Source: Anisodus tanguticus
Lineage: Eukaryota > Streptophyta > Magnoliopsida > Solanales > Solanaceae
Assembly: GCA_034509755.1 (NCBI GenBank)
Contig: CM067546.1
Location: forward strand, 28,201,876-28,265,875
Reading direction: 5' to 3'
Length of the DNA stretch: 64,000 nucleotides
Shown: positions 20,991-32,704 of the stretch, one piece after another
How the letters are laid out: the number at the start of each line of letters is the position of its first letter
Numbering within the stretch: the first letter of the stretch is position 1
Position numbers and translations under genes: made by a program
Notes under the pieces: model-generated
Told to the model about the DNA's origin: nothing
Seen by the model: the letters and a program-made list of their open reading frames with translations, nothing else
Databases searched by the model: none

Positions 20991-23900
20991 CTGTATGAAT
21001 CAACCAAATTAATTGATGTTATGTCAAATGTCTAGAATACATTGAATTGGTATATGTGTCTGGATTTTTTTATACAATGTCATATATTTTACACAATCAG
21101 TTCAATTTGTAGGTTTCCCTTGATTCATAGAAATAAATGTGAACCATTTTGGAATGAGATAAAAAAAAATAGATCTAGAACCCGTTTGATTTAGCTAATT
21201 AAAAGTAATTGATAAATATCAAGTACTGAAATTGATTTTATAAATAAGTAGAAGTGATGAAACTAAGTAATAAACAATTTATGTTTAGTAAAGCTGATAA
21301 GTACTTTTTCTATTAAAATGATTGACCCTTGAATTAATTACAAAAAATAAATTTAAAATTATTTTTGCATAAAAAAGGATAATTTAATTAAGAAAATAAA
21401 ATAGAGAGATAATTAGAAGTCATATTTTAGGAAGAGCATTTTGGATATTTAAAAATATATTAGGAATAAAATCATAAAAGATGACTTAAAGTGTTTATAC
21501 GATACAAAAGCATAAGTTGGGGATGACCTACTTATAGAAACTCATAGGTAAGACAAAAAATGTTTATAAGTTTGTTTGACCAAATTATAAGCTTAGCATA
21601 AATATATCGGTGAAGAAAATAATTTTAAAAATAAGCAGACATTTGTGTACGTACGTTGTAGATTTCACATCCTAGGATATCAGCGTAGCCACCGTGGTCC
21701 AAGAACAGTATGGCAAGGTATCCATGGTAATTGCTATGTTCATTGATTTTGATTTTGAGATTTCCATATTTGCAAGAAACTCTTTTGTAGTCAACATCGA
21801 CAACACCTTTTGGGAACAACATGTGAGCTAACTTAGGATGTTTAGCCATTTTGGCGAAGGCATCGGAGCTCATAATGAAGTCAGTTCCTGGACCTTCACC
21901 ACTGTCAGTCACCTTCACCTTAACACCCTTGTCGCTGCATAGTGCCTTGTCCTTGCACCTCACCTGTAAATATAATATTGTTGATTATTAGTACTAGTTA
22001 TAGTAGTATTTATCCAATCACGTCAATTTTTAGGTAATTACGATTAAATTTTTTATGATAAACATTATTTACAAACCCAATAAAATTGATAACTTCCCGT
22101 TTATCGTAATAGGTTAAACTATAGTAGTTACGAAAATGTGTGTACGTCTTTTCTAGCCAACGCTACATAAAAGAGTTCTAGCAATTCTTGAAGTCATAAC
22201 TCTTCACGGTATATACGTCAAATTCAAACAAATCGTAGTTACCAACTTATACAAATCAAAACTGTGTTGGGAGTTTTTGCTCTATGGTACTTTATAATGC
22301 AGTACGAGAAGTATATAAATATTACAAGTATTCGAAAGGATAAACAAAGATTCAATAATTCAACTAGAAATCTGAAAATTACAATAGTTACACAAGAAAA
22401 CTGAAAATTCCAGTTTTGTAGAAGATGGAAAAATGGAAATTGTTTTTGCTGAGTCGAGTGTAGCACTCTATCCTTAAGACAATATTGACCCGTATGTATC
22501 CTTTATACGTCCTGGACAATTTGTTTCCCAAGATAAAACAGCAATGGAACCCTTGAGCAAAGGAAACTCAAGAGCTACCGTGAAGAATATTGAGTAACGA
22601 AATGATGCTTGGAAGTTGTAGGAAGAAAACTGTTTTCGGTTGTGTATTTTCATGCATTGTTTTTGGTGTTCTCCTTGGTGCTCAACAATGGTGTAAGGGG
22701 GTGTTTATATAGGTGAGGGAGGGGCTGATTCGCCCTCCATAACAGCCAAATAATGGACATTATGAAGGTAGTAAAGCCACCAACATAAATGGAGAAAATA
22801 CCAACGGATTTGGCCATTATAGGAGGAGTAATTCAGCCAAAAGCGACCCGCGACCCGGAACCGGACCGGACGGGTGGCGGCGGCGGCGGCGCGTGTGTGG
22901 TCATTCCTCGAACCGAAGCACATCTAGGTCCTCTCTCCTTTAAACACATGGGATACCCCTTGGGGTCCCAAACCCCAAACCAATTTCGAGTCTTATATAC
23001 ACAACAATTCTTTCTTCCTCTACCGATGAGGGAGAATTACACACAATACCACACTTTCCATGCTTCAAACACCTTACTTCGTGAACCAATATCTCTTTCA
23101 TTTCTCAATGAAATTTGACGATTCTTGGCCCTACGGTTATCTACGTACTTAGTAGATCATGCATGTGTGAAGAACCGAATTCTCCAATATACGTAACACT
23201 AGTGTTTAAGCCGTTAAAGTTGGTCGGTCACAACTCCCGCCAAAGACAAATTTCCAACAAACTGAACTTTAAAATAGTGAATCATACCAAACTAATTAGT
23301 AGGATAATGATAAAGCATTTATTAAAAATCAAAAACTGAAATTATCGAACCGCAATTTTCAAAATTATACCGTATAGTAACATAAACACCCCTAAGACAC
23401 ATAGTTAGGCATATCAACTTCAAAGACATATATAAGTAGCATGCAAGTATTTATTTCAGAGGAAACAACTATAAACATGGGCAGATGTAGTGCATATGTT
23501 ATGAGTTTATTCAAACTCAATAGCTTTAATTTTTTTTATGTTAAGAAATTATAAAATAAATATAAATAATATATTTTAAATGTAACCTAATAAATAAATT
23601 AAATAGATTGTAATAACTTAAACTTGAACCCATAAAATTTAAATTCTGAATCGTCTCTGTCCATAAGATACCTCGTAGCATGCACCACAACCAACTCCAT
23701 TCTTATAGAGCTTCCAGGATGCGGCGGTAACAAGCCCATCATTAACATATCTGCCATACTCTCCATAACCACAAGCTCCAGCTGATCAAACATATTGAAA
23801 ATTAATCAAAGGTTAAAATATATATATATATTTAACAAATCAACAAACAATTGAGCAATAACAACAATTTTAAATAATGACTTACATGGTGTTCCTTTGC

Positions 23901-24023
23901 CATCAGAAGTCTTATAATAGGTAGCTTTGGAATCATAGGTTTCACTACAATAGCAAAGTGCAGGTAGAAGCAAAATCATGCATATCAAAGAGGAGAACAA
24001 TTATTGTTGAAGGAAATAGCCAT
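20790..24023 (-). CDS. EXLB: EXLB-B, expansin-like B protein, four exons
   Basis: Secreted cell-wall protein of the expansin superfamily; EXLB members have no proven biochemical activity. Exons: 24023-23886, 23781-23672, 21963-21655 and 20990-20790, all with GT and AG borders. From the internal ATG at 23979-23977 the reading frame is open to TGA for 237 residues, near the family's 250. Residues 1-11 form a short hydrophobic leader (MILLLPALCYC). The beta-barrel follows to about residue 120 (GACGYGEYG, VGCGACYE, VDYKRVSC), then CBM63 (TYKWIPMRR, FDLANPP, TKWVQ). The HFD motif of true expansins is replaced by DFI. Oddity: the upstream ATG at 24023, which aligns with starts of the sister copies, is out of frame and reaches TGA after 12 codons. 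The short leader may still work, but loss of function cannot be ruled out. It is the best preserved of the three copies. Confidence 0.85.
20991..21654 (-). other. EXLB-B intron 3
   Basis: 664 bp, donor GTACGT and acceptor CAG. AT-rich, no repeat recognised. Confidence 0.75.
21655..21963 (-). CDS. EXLB: EXLB-B exon 3
   Basis: 103 codons in phase 0, starting VRCKDKALC. It covers the second half of the beta-barrel, the linker VSCKYG and the first CBM63 strands (KIKINEHSNYHGY). Acceptor TTACAG, donor GTACGT. Confidence 0.9.
22236..23120. repeat. Probable LTR-type insertion in EXLB-B intron 2, unclassified
   Basis: Intron 2 (21964-23671) is 1.7 kb. This internal block has local GC-rich parts (GACCCGGAACCGGACCGG, a GGC run), TATATAGG and a run of promoter- and terminator-like motifs unlike the flanking AT-rich intron. 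It resembles a solo LTR, but I could not fix ends or a target duplication. Confidence 0.3.
23672..23781 (-). CDS. EXLB: EXLB-B exon 2
   Basis: 110 bp with acceptor ATCAG and donor GTATC. Encodes GACGYGEYGRYV and NGVGCGACYE. It joins exon 1 through a split codon (T|CT). Confidence 0.9.
23886..24023 (-). CDS. EXLB: EXLB-B exon 1, start codon ambiguous
   Basis: Donor GTAAGT. The conserved first ATG (24023) opens MAISFNNNCSPL and stops. The frame needed downstream has a TAA just upstream of TTGTTCTCC, so the first in-frame ATG is at 23979. A small indel of two fewer or one more base between the two explains this. From 23979 the exon is 94 bp, the phase needed by exon 2. Confidence 0.7.
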
Positions 24024-24114
24024 TTTTTTGTGCTCAATAGAAGATAGAATTGAAATGGATGCTAAAGATGTAAGAAGATTTGGATGATGAGAAGTGAAGG
24101 GGTGAAGTTCTCTA

Positions 24115-24121
24115 CTTATAG
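24115..24121 (-). promoter_or_regulatory. TATA box of EXLB-B
   Basis: CTATAAG on the minus strand, 93 bases upstream of the conserved ATG. Confidence 0.55.
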
Positions 24122-24132
24122 TTGAGTGTCTT

Positions 24133-24150
24133 AGGGGCAGGTATTGACTT
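24133..24150 (-). promoter_or_regulatory. Conserved promoter block of EXLB-B
   Basis: AAGTCAATACCTGCCCCT on the minus strand, shared with EXLB-A (17488-17507). The two promoters differ around it, which suggests selection or recent duplication. Includes a W-box core. Confidence 0.5.
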
Positions 24151-24480
24151 TGCTTCGTGGCCAACTTTGTATTGGTCTTAATCAAGTTTTATACGAAAAG
24201 AAATGAAAAATTCAAAGTACCATATGGTTTTGGTCTTCTGACCTAAATATAAAATATGGACGACACACCATGAAAAAAAAAACTTATTTTTTCTGATTTT
24301 TATATAACCTTACATTTGAATACCACCTTCTGCGATGCAACAGTTAGCTAATTAAAGATGATTTAAATCACATAGGTCTTAATTAACGATACCTGGTGCT
24401 AGAAACTGTCACTGTTTCAAATCAATATATGGACTTCAACTTCTTTTGCTGCGTTAATATGATTTGAACAGATTAAAATA

Positions 24481-24635
24481 CAAGGGTAGAGCAGCCATGT
24501 GCACAAATCATTCCGTGTTAGCAGAGTTTGGGGAAGGGCCTCACCACGAGGGGCGTGATATAGACAACATATCCAAATACAAGCATTAGTAGCTGCTTTC
24601 ATGACTCGAACTCATGACCTATAGGTCACATGAAG
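24481..24635 (-). repeat. Au-type SINE fragment
   Basis: Minus strand reads a tRNA-like part with box B GAGTTCGAGTC (24613-24603) after GACCTATAGGTCAT, then GCCCTTCCCCAAACTCTGC and GGCTGCTCTACCCTT. These match what I recall of the Au SINE body. Box A side looks truncated. Confidence 0.6.
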
Positions 24636-25914
24636 ACAGATTAAAATAGAAGTGTATCATATAAATTAATACGAGAGGAAGTAATATTATATATTTATCT
24701 TAAAATATGGGCAACAGCTCATTGTTTGGGAATTTAAATATGTCACACGGGAATGTTATTAATTTATTGTAGAATCACTAGGCTTTTAATTTAAGTTATA
24801 CAAGTAAAAGACTTTTTAGTTTGTGGATATATCCGATACCTCATGCTCTCTTCGAGCTAAATTGTTTCTTTCCCATTTGCTGGGAATTTGATGAAATGGT
24901 AACTGGAATGACATAGGTTCTTATTAATGGGCTGTAATATGTACTGAGAATTTATAAATATAATCGACTCCAATTAATTTGAAATGAAAGAGAACTTTGA
25001 TTGATTAATCCAACTGGAGGTTACTATTGATGAAGCTCCTATATATCTTTCATTTAAATGCATAATTGTTTGTAAGGCTACTATTTCAATAACAAAAAAT
25101 AATTGTAAAAAAAATATATGCTGATGTGGTGTGTACATAAACAGGCAATGTTTGTGAAAATTTCATGGCTACTATAGTGAGGTGTTGTTATATATGTATA
25201 CTGACATTTAATGTTTAGATCTCATTTAGATTTTATAAACAAAAGTACACAAATAATTATTTTTCTGTACTTTTTATAAACGAAAATAATATACTTGTTA
25301 ATTGTAAAATCTCATCTGATTTTTATATCTCATTAATTAAAAATTAAAAAGACTAATAAATTACAAATAAATTCATAACTAGTTGTACCATACCAATAAA
25401 AAATTACAATCTAAGTAACATATGCATTTAAAATCAATTGAGAATTTAAATACAATTTCAAGTTTGACGTAAGAATTCTACAATTGTAGGTTGTGTTGTA
25501 AATTCCAGTCTATTAGCGATAATATAACGCTTTAATTGATGAAATTTTTTGTCCAAACTTTCAGCAAAAGCAAATTCAATAGTTTTCCCTTGAAGGATGT
25601 CTAAGAGCTTAACATCTAACTCTTTTATCTCACCTCCAAGTAGTAATAGGTTGAGGCTCTTCATCAACACTTTCGTTACCAAAATCAAGTAAATAAGTAT
25701 CAAATTTATAGAATATCGGTAGATAGAAAATATATGATTTTAAAATTTTCAAGACTAAATCAGATCACTATGAATTTATTTTTCCTTTTAGATATTCATA
25801 CTTGAAATTTACTACGTGCATGACATTAATGATTAATGATGATTATCATAAATATTTTAATATTTTTTAATACATAATATACTTCTTACAAAATATTGGT
25901 ACACAATATTTGAG
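24636..25914. other. AT-rich intergenic DNA
   Basis: No convincing gene. An 81-codon open frame on the minus strand (25703-25458) has no recognisable motif and is probably chance. Confidence 0.4.
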
Positions 25915-26105
25915 TATGACTGTTATAGAGATGTAATTTTATAAAGAGTGTATCGGTATAATGAATTACATTGTTGTTATAGGTAAAATGCTGCTATATA
26001 GAAGTAAAATATAACATGAATAACCGATTTCAAAGAAAATCAGGCTGTTATAATGCAATGTCGTTATGACAAATCATAATTATACAGAGATTTGACTGTA
26101 GTTTA
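25915..26105 (+). repeat. MITE-like dispersed repeat, copy 2
   Basis: Same family and orientation as 15045-15240: GACTGTTATAGAGATG, TTATAGGTAAAATGCTGC and end GAGATTTGACTGTAG. Confidence 0.5.
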
Positions 26106-26210
26106 AATACTATGGGTTAAAAATAATTGTTCAATTAAACGGGTAAGATCAGACTAATTCAAATGAAGAAGGGATGTGGAAGTGGGCCGGTAGGATTTCT
26201 GAATTCTGAC

Positions 26211-27513
26211 TACGGCTGGCCAGTGGGCCGGGTTTGGAGGGATCGGGTCGGGGGCGGGACGGGGGGAAGGGGCGGCTATTAAGGCAGCTATTAAAAATGT
26301 TTATCAAAATAAAAAATATTTTATTCCTAATCCCACTATTTATATTATTGGTGTTGTATTAAATCCGACTATTAAAATAGACGGTACTAAATCACTTATT
26401 GAAACTATTTACGATTGTATAGAAGTACTACCACCTCCAAGTCCCAAAAATCCAAATCACCCACCACCTATTGAACAAACTAAAAAGAAGTGTGTTGTCT
26501 AGCGTAGAAGACGAATGCAAAAAAATATATAGGTACAAGAAAGTGCTAGCAACCTACCGGCTTCCATACCATCTTATTCTTCTTCAACACAACCTCACAA
26601 AAGACATGTTGTTTCTGCGGCTAGTATTGAAAGCCTCAGAAATATAATGTGCGGCCGTACCGCTACTAATCAAATTAGCGAGTTTGATATTTTTGTTTTG
26701 CAGGGTTCTGTACCGTACCAAGCAGTTCTCAATGAAGAAGGACGTGAAGACTTGCTGAAATACTGGAGGGGGATGAGAAGACCTTTCCGACACTTTCAAT
26801 GATGGCCCGAGATGTTTTGAACATTCTCGCGTCATTAACGGCGTCTGAAAGCGCTTTTTCTGTAGGCAGATATCAAATAGGAGAGCACAGACACTCATTA
26901 GCCGGAGACAACTTGGAGATTGTAGTATTATTTAGAGATTGGATACGAGCGGAGCGGAGAAGGTGCGGTCAATCATGAGATCAACGAAGAAGAAGATGAA
27001 AACTACAACAAAATCTTATTCGAATGTGGTGGAAGCGACGTGGAGCAATTTAACCAACAACTACCAATTCAACCGAAGAACCACAGGAAATTATCAAGAA
27101 ACTAAAACAGGTTATTTTCAAAATGTAATTTTTTTAATTGCAATTTTACTATGTAATTTGCAACTATTGAACAACACCACAAAGTTGCAATTTTGACAAT
27201 TGAATTTGTATTACAAAAAAAATCATGTCTATTAAATAATATAAGATTCACAAAAATAACTTTGGGATGTTTTTATTACACTATCTTGTCTTGTTTAATT
27301 ATTGAGTTTTCATATATATGTTATTTTTTAAATTAAGTGCAAAAAAAAAAAAAAAACCGCCGGGATCGAGATCGGGGCGGGACTTCGGCAAATCCCGCCT
27401 ATCCCGATCCCGCCTGACCCGATCCTGCCTGACCCGACCCGACCCGATCCCGCCCCTTCCCATCGTCCCACCCCGACCCGATCCCGCCAAATCCGGCCCA
27501 CTGGCCACCCTTA
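26211..27513 (+). mobile_element. hAT-3, internally deleted hAT element
   Basis: 1303 bp with a perfect 8-bp duplication ATTCTGAC (26203-26210 and 27514-27521) and inverted ends TACGGCTGGCCAGTGGGCCGG and TAAGGGTGGCCAGTGGGCCGG. GC-rich subterminal arrays lie at both ends (26225-26275, 27355-27500). It keeps only the C-terminal part of the transposase gene, on the plus strand. Same family as hAT-1 and hAT-2. Confidence 0.92.
26297..27115 (+). pseudogene. hAT-3 transposase C-terminal remnant
   Basis: Begins abruptly within the transposase at a point matching about 39850 of hAT-2. Follows through the hATC dimerisation region (PTLSMMARDVL, ESAFSVGRYQIGEHRHSLAGD). Frameshifts and stops occur near 26500, 26545, 26770 and 26975. 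No BED finger or catalytic start is present. Confidence 0.82.
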
Positions 27514-27559
27514 ATTCTGACCAAAGAAATTGGAATACCTCTCCGCACAAGAAAAAATT

Positions 27560-27755
27560 ATTACTCCTGTAAAAGTAGAATACAGGTCTCGAGAGTTCGA
27601 GTCTTTGATGTGTACGAAGTCATCTTTATTGTGGATTGCTTTAACTCCTCTCCTCCACCCTCCTTTCCCTGACATGAGACTTTTCAATGTGAATTCGGAT
27701 TTAGACGGCCTCAATACATATATCGAATACCGAGTGGAAAAAAATAATAATAGGC
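27560..27755 (+). repeat. tRNA-derived SINE
   Basis: Box B-like GAGTTCGAGTC at 27593-27603, then a body with AATGTGAATTCGGATTTAGAC and ATATCGAATACCGAGTGG, ending in an A-rich tail with TAA repeats. This matches the body I recall of Solanaceae SINEs. The start is not clear. Confidence 0.6.
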
Positions 27756-27774
27756 TAGTAGCTAAGGAACTCTT

Positions 27775-28066
27775 TGTTAAATATATACATAAGTATACAC
27801 AGTATACACATATCACGGAATTCCATCACAAGTGGGAATCTATGATATACACAGTATACACATCGTGTATATCTTATTTTGGTAAGTAAATATTTTGTAG
27901 TAATTGTATATAATTAGTATTGTATATTTACTATAATTGTAGGATTCTTGTACAAGTAGAATAGGGTTTTGGGAGTAGAATAGGAATAGAATTTTCTATT
28001 ATGGAAATTATAAATTGTATATATATTCTTTCATTAATAAAAATAATCAAGGGATTATTTCTTTCA
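27775..28066 (+). repeat. 5' LTR of Copia-C
   Basis: Begins TGTTAAATATATAC and ends TTATTTCTTTCA. Contains a 9-bp inverted repeat GATATACAC/GTGTATATC (27844-27873). Confidence 0.85.
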
Positions 28067-28078
28067 TGGTATCAGAAG
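28067..28078 (+). other. Primer binding site of Copia-C
   Basis: TGGTATCAGAAG directly after the LTR, complementary to the 3' end of initiator tRNA-Met except for its last bases. Confidence 0.8.
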
Positions 28079-28220
28079 TCTAGGTTAATTTTTCCTCTCC
28101 CCAAAACCTCCTTCTCGTGCACACTTTTCGAGACACCAACCTCGGTTTCCGTGCCCTTGCTGCCTTCTTTCTTTCCCAATTTTTCTTTTGAATCCCTTCC
28201 TCACGTTGTTCATTGCTATT

Positions 28221-29320
28221 ATGGCTAAGAACATGTTTCATCATGCCCTTACTGTTTCTAACATCAAGAATCACATCCCTATCATTCTTGAAATAGAAAA
28301 AGTCCAATACGCGACATGGGCCGAACTGTTCAAAGTTCACGCACGCTCGCATCAATTCCTCCATCACATTATCCCCCCATATCCTATGGCTACGGGGATT
28401 CCTAAATCTGAGGATGATCCTCAATTATGGACAACTCTTGATGCTACCGTTCTTCAGTGGATTTACTCCACTATCTCTACCGACCTATTGCAAATGATTA
28501 TCGAAAGACACTACAACTATGGCTGCTTGGGATAGAGTACGTGACATTTTCCAAGATAATCAGAATTCTCGAGCAGTTACACTTGAATAGGAATTCTCCC
28601 ACGTCAACATGAAAGATTTCCCTAATGTTTCAGCTTACTGCAAAAGGTTGAAAGAATTGGCGGACCAACTACGCAACGTTGGCGCGCCGTTACGAATGAT
28701 CGTTTGGTACTACAAATGGTTGCATGCCTATCTGAGGCTTATAGTGGTGTTGGAACGCTTCTTTATCAGAGCAGTCCTCTTCCGCAATTTTATCATGCTC
28801 GTTCCATGCTTACGCTCGAAGAAGCTGGTTTGGCCAAAAAGGCGGCTACCGGTACTAGTCTCGTGGTCATGATGACGTCTTCCACTAATTCTCAAGGTTT
28901 TGTTGATACTTCGGGCCAAAACTATGCTAACGGTGGCAGCAAGAATACTAGGAAAAATAATGGGAAAAATCGCGGGGGGCAAACGCGGTGGTTCTGGCAG
29001 TGGTAGCAGTGGGCCCCGTCCCGGTAACAGTGGGTCCCAACCCAGTGGGTCCCAACCATGGGCCCCTGGCAGTGGGCTTGGGCCAGTGGATAGTGGCCCA
29101 ACGTCCCATATTCTCCGGCGTGTCCAGCCCCTGGCCAGTGGGTTGCCCAGAATTATTTCCGGCCCAATACGCAGTGGACCGGTAGTTTCCGCAGCACATC
29201 TGATGCGGGGCAGTAAGCAAGTGTGCTTGGGCCTCAGCCTCCTCAGGCCCACCATGCAGCGGGCCCCACTCCAACTGACATTGAAGCGACGATGCACACA
29301 CTTGGTTTAAATCCTCTAGA
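28221..29320 (+). pseudogene. Copia-C gag, broken
   Basis: ATG at 28221 opens MAKNMFHHALTVSNIKNHIPI and the WAELFKVHARSHQFLHHI block typical of UBN2-type copia gag. The frame is lost near 28500, where a duplication-like ATTATCGAAAG change precedes a shift, and stops follow. The Gly/Ser/Pro-rich tail is at 28900-29300. No zinc knuckle seen. Confidence 0.78.
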
Positions 29321-29760
29321 CCCAAATTGGTGCATGGACATCGGTGCCACTATCCACATGACATCCGATCAAGGTACTCTCTCATCTTATTCCAATTTGA
29401 GCAACAGTCGTGACATAATTATTGGTAATGGACATTCAATTCCAATTCGTGGTTACGGTCATAAAACTTTGTCTCCCCCCCCCCCCCCATCCACCTCTTA
29501 TCTTGAAAAATGTCCTTCATGCCCCTAAATTAATTAAAAATTTGGTGTTTGTCCGTAAGTTTACCACTGATAATTTCGTTTCTGTTGAATTTGATCCTTT
29601 TGGGTTTTTTGTGAAGGATTTCAAGACGGGGACTCCTCTCATGAGGTGTGATAGTAGGGGAGATCTGTATCCTATCACGCCCAAATTCAGTTTCTCGAGT
29701 CAAGCATTATCATCTACTTTTGCAGCTCTCGCTCCTTCCTTATGACATGCACGTTTGGGT
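29321..29760 (+). pseudogene. Copia-C protease, DTGA changed to DIGA
   Basis: WCMDIGATIHMTSDQGTLSSYS aligns with Copia-D, which has MDTGATIHM. The Thr to Ile change is in the active-site triad. A run of 13 C at about 29476-29488 shifts the frame soon after. Confidence 0.72.
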
Positions 29761-30007
29761 CACCCTGGGTCATCTATTATTTCTTCCTTACATAAAAATA
29801 ATTTTATTTCATGTAAGGGTACACGGAGTACTCCGATTTGTCAATCTTGTTCTCTAGAAAAATTTGTTAGATTGTCGTTTGTAGACTTTAATCTCATACT
29901 TTAATGTCATTTGATATTATTCATAATGATTTATGGACATCTCCTATTCTCAGTTCTTTGGGCCATCGTTATTATATTCTATTTTTGGATGATTATTCTA
30001 ATTTTTT

Positions 30008-30826
30008 ATGGACTTTTCCGTTAGCGAAAAATCTCACATTTTTTCCACGTTTTTAAACATTAGAGCATTCATCCATACCCACTTCGAACGGGAAATCAAA
30101 AATATTCAAAGTGATAATGACAAAGAATATGATAATGGGGTGTTTCGGGAGTTTTGTGCTAATAATGGAATCAATTTTCATTTCTCTTGTCCTTATACGT
30201 CCTCACAAAATGGGAAAGCCGAATGCAAAATTCGTACCATTAATAATATTGTCCGAACTTTATTGGTACATGCTTCCGTACCCTCTTCTTTTTGGCATTA
30301 TGCTCTACAAATGGCTACATATCTTCTTAACATTCTTCCTACCAAAGGTTTGACATATTCATCCCCCCTTCAAACCTTATATAATAAGACTCTTTCATAT
30401 TCACATCTTAGGGTTTTTGGGTACTTATGTTATCCGCTATTTCCATCGACTACAATTAACAAACTTCAAGCCCGTTCTACCCCCTATGTATTTTTGGGCT
30501 ATCCATATAATCATCGTAGTTACAAGTGTTTTGATTTGTCATCTAATAGAATCATCATTAGTCGTCATGTCCTTTTCGATGAAAATCAATTTCCTTTTTC
30601 CAAGGTAAATAGTCTCAGGCCTAGTTCATATATTTTTTTAGATGACGGTGTATCCCCGTATATTATCCACCATTTATTAGACGTGTCCCGCACCCAAAAT
30701 CCACCAGCGGGCCCACTGCCCGCTGGGCCTACAGTCCCGCCACAATCCATTGTTTACGGTCCGTTTCAGCCCCAGTTTCGGTCATTGGGCCAGTTGCCCA
30801 GCCCATTACCGAGACTAGTCCAGTGA
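30008..30826 (+). pseudogene. Copia-C integrase, partly open
   Basis: 272 open codons with NDKEYDNGVFREFCANNGINFHFSCPYTS, QNGKAECKIRT (the Glu of the DDE triad) and the C-terminal LRVFGYLCYPLFPST, YVFLGYPYNHRSYKC. The first part, with the first catalytic Asp, lies upstream in another frame. Confidence 0.8.
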
Positions 30827-31020
30827 CTGCTTCGACCCTTGTTTCAGTTTTGGGCCTGCAGACCCATTGCATGTTGGCCAGTCCGTCACCTGTCCCGATG
30901 TTTCCCACGGTCCACCCAATTCTCCCCCGAGTCACAGACCGGTCACTCGTAGTCAACAGGATATTTTTAAACTAAAAAGATATTTTAATTTAAATTTATC
31001 TTCTTAAATCCCCTCTACCT

Positions 31021-31640
31021 CGTAACCCCGTGTCCGCATTAAATGACTCGAATTGGAAATTGGCTATGACCGATGAATATGATGCTCTTATTGCAAATAA
31101 GATGTGGGAGTTAGTACCCCGTCCTTCTAGTGTTAAATTATTCGGTCTATGTGGATTTTTACTCATAAGGATAATTCTGACGGTTCTTTTGCGAAGCATA
31201 AGGCTCGTCTTGTAGGTGATGGTAAGACTCAGCAGGTTGGTGTGGATTGTGGTGAGATATTTAGCACGGTGGTCAAATCGGATACTATTCGAAATGTTCT
31301 CAATCTAGCTCTTTCGAAAGCTTGGCCCATTCATCAGTTAGATATGAAGAATCGTTTCTTACATGGTGATCTTAAGGAGACCGTTTATATGCATCAGCCC
31401 TTGGGTTTTGAGACCCCAAATATCCTCATCATGTATGTTTACCGAAGAAGTCCTTGTGTGGGATTAAGCAGGCCCCACAGGCTTGGTATAAGAGATTTGC
31501 AAACAATGTTTCGTCGATTGGGTTTTCATACAGCAGGTTTGATAATTCATTGTTTCTATATCGTCGCGGTTCCTCCTTGGCTTATATTTTATTATATGTG
31601 GATGATTTTTGACTGCCTCTACTGATGCATTGCGCAAGTC
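31021..31640 (+). pseudogene. Copia-C reverse transcriptase, broken
   Basis: Blocks KHKARLVGDGKTQQVGVDCGEIFS, HQLDMKNRFLHGDLKETVYMHQ and PHRLGIRDLQ occur in changing frames. The YVDD site is damaged: YYMWMIFDC in place of YVDDI through a shift. Confidence 0.8.
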
Positions 31641-32540
31641 TATCATGACCATGCTCAGTTCTAAGTTTGCTATGAAAGACTTGGGGCCCTTGAGTTGCTT
31701 TTTGGGGATTGCTATTTTTCATCATGCAGGTGGATTGTTCTTATCCCAACGAAAGTATGCACTTGATATTATTGAGCGCGTTGGCATGTCCTCGTGCAAG
31801 TCTACTTCCACTCCCGTCGATACTAAATCCAACCTGGGTGCTGCGGCTGGCTCACCTTACGAGGATCCGACCCGCTATCGCAGTCTTGCAAGGGCTCTTC
31901 AGTATCTTACTTTCATGAGACTAGATATTATGTATGTCGTACAACAAGTGTGCTTGTTTATGCATGATCTCAGGGTTGAACACATGAATGAGCTCAAGCG
32001 CATTATTTGTTACATTTAGGGTACACTAGACTATGACTTGCATTTATATCCGTCATTGACTTCTACACTTGTCTCGTATACCGATGCTGATTGGGGTGGT
32101 TGTCCAGATACCGGAATGTCCAGCTATTGTATGTTTTTTGGTAATAACTTGGTCTCGTGGTCTGCGAAGCGTTAGTCTACATTATCACGCTCTAATGCAG
32201 AGGTCGAGTATCGAGGGGTGACCAATATGGTCTCTGAATCATGTTGGTTACGTAATCTTCGTTTAGAGCTTCATTGTCCTATTCAGAAAGCTACCTTGGT
32301 TTATTGTGATAATGTTATTGTCATCTACCTTTTTGGTAATCTTGTTCAACACCAGCGCACTAAACTCATCAAGATGAATATTCACTTTGCTCGCGAAAAG
32401 GTAGCTCATGGACAAGTACGCGTCAACTATGTCCCTTCCACGTATCAAATTGTAGACATCTTTACAAAGGGTCTTCCATCGGTCCTTTTTGAAGATTTTA
32501 GGTACAGTCTCAGCGTACGAAGACCGCCCGCTATGACTGC
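31641..32540 (+). pseudogene. Copia-C RT connection and RNase H, broken
   Basis: MTMLSSKFAMKDLGPLSCFLGIA and VEHMNELKRIICYI precede a TAG. RNase H follows with CDNVIVIYLFGNLVQHQRTK and VDIFTKGLPSVLFEDF. Several stops. Confidence 0.8.
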
Positions 32541-32545
32541 GGGGG

Positions 32546-32704
32546 TGTGTTTAGTATTGTATAGTTACCATAGTTGTAGGATTCTTGTACAAGTAGAATA
32601 GAGTTTTGGGAGTAGAATAGGAATAGAATTTTTCTATTATAAAAATTGTAAATTATATATATATTATTTCATTAATTAAAATAATCAATAGATTATTTCT
32701 TTCG
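32546..32704 (+). repeat. 3' LTR of Copia-C, 5' truncated
   Basis: After the polypurine tract GCGGGGGTG it starts TGTGTTTAGTATTG and matches the 5' LTR from its position of about 150 onward. The hairpin region is lost. Ends TTTCTTTCG. Confidence 0.75.

Larger units (their letters stand above)
27775..32704 (+). mobile_element. Copia-C, full-length but decayed copia element
   Basis: 4930 bp with the duplication CTCTT (27770-27774 and 32705-32709). Contains a 292-bp 5' LTR, a primer site TGGTATCAGAAG at 28067, gag, protease, integrase, RT, RNase H and a 3' LTR that has lost about 130 bases at its start. Every ORF is interrupted. Same family as Copia-B and Copia-D. Confidence 0.92.

Noticed and set aside
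22789..23118. 109-codon plus-strand open frame in EXLB-B intron 2
   Set aside because: No recognisable domain. Lies in an LTR-like block and starts without a supported promoter or splice context.
28728..29297. 189-codon minus-strand open frame
   Set aside because: Shadow of the Gly/Ser/Pro-rich tail of Copia-C gag on the other strand.
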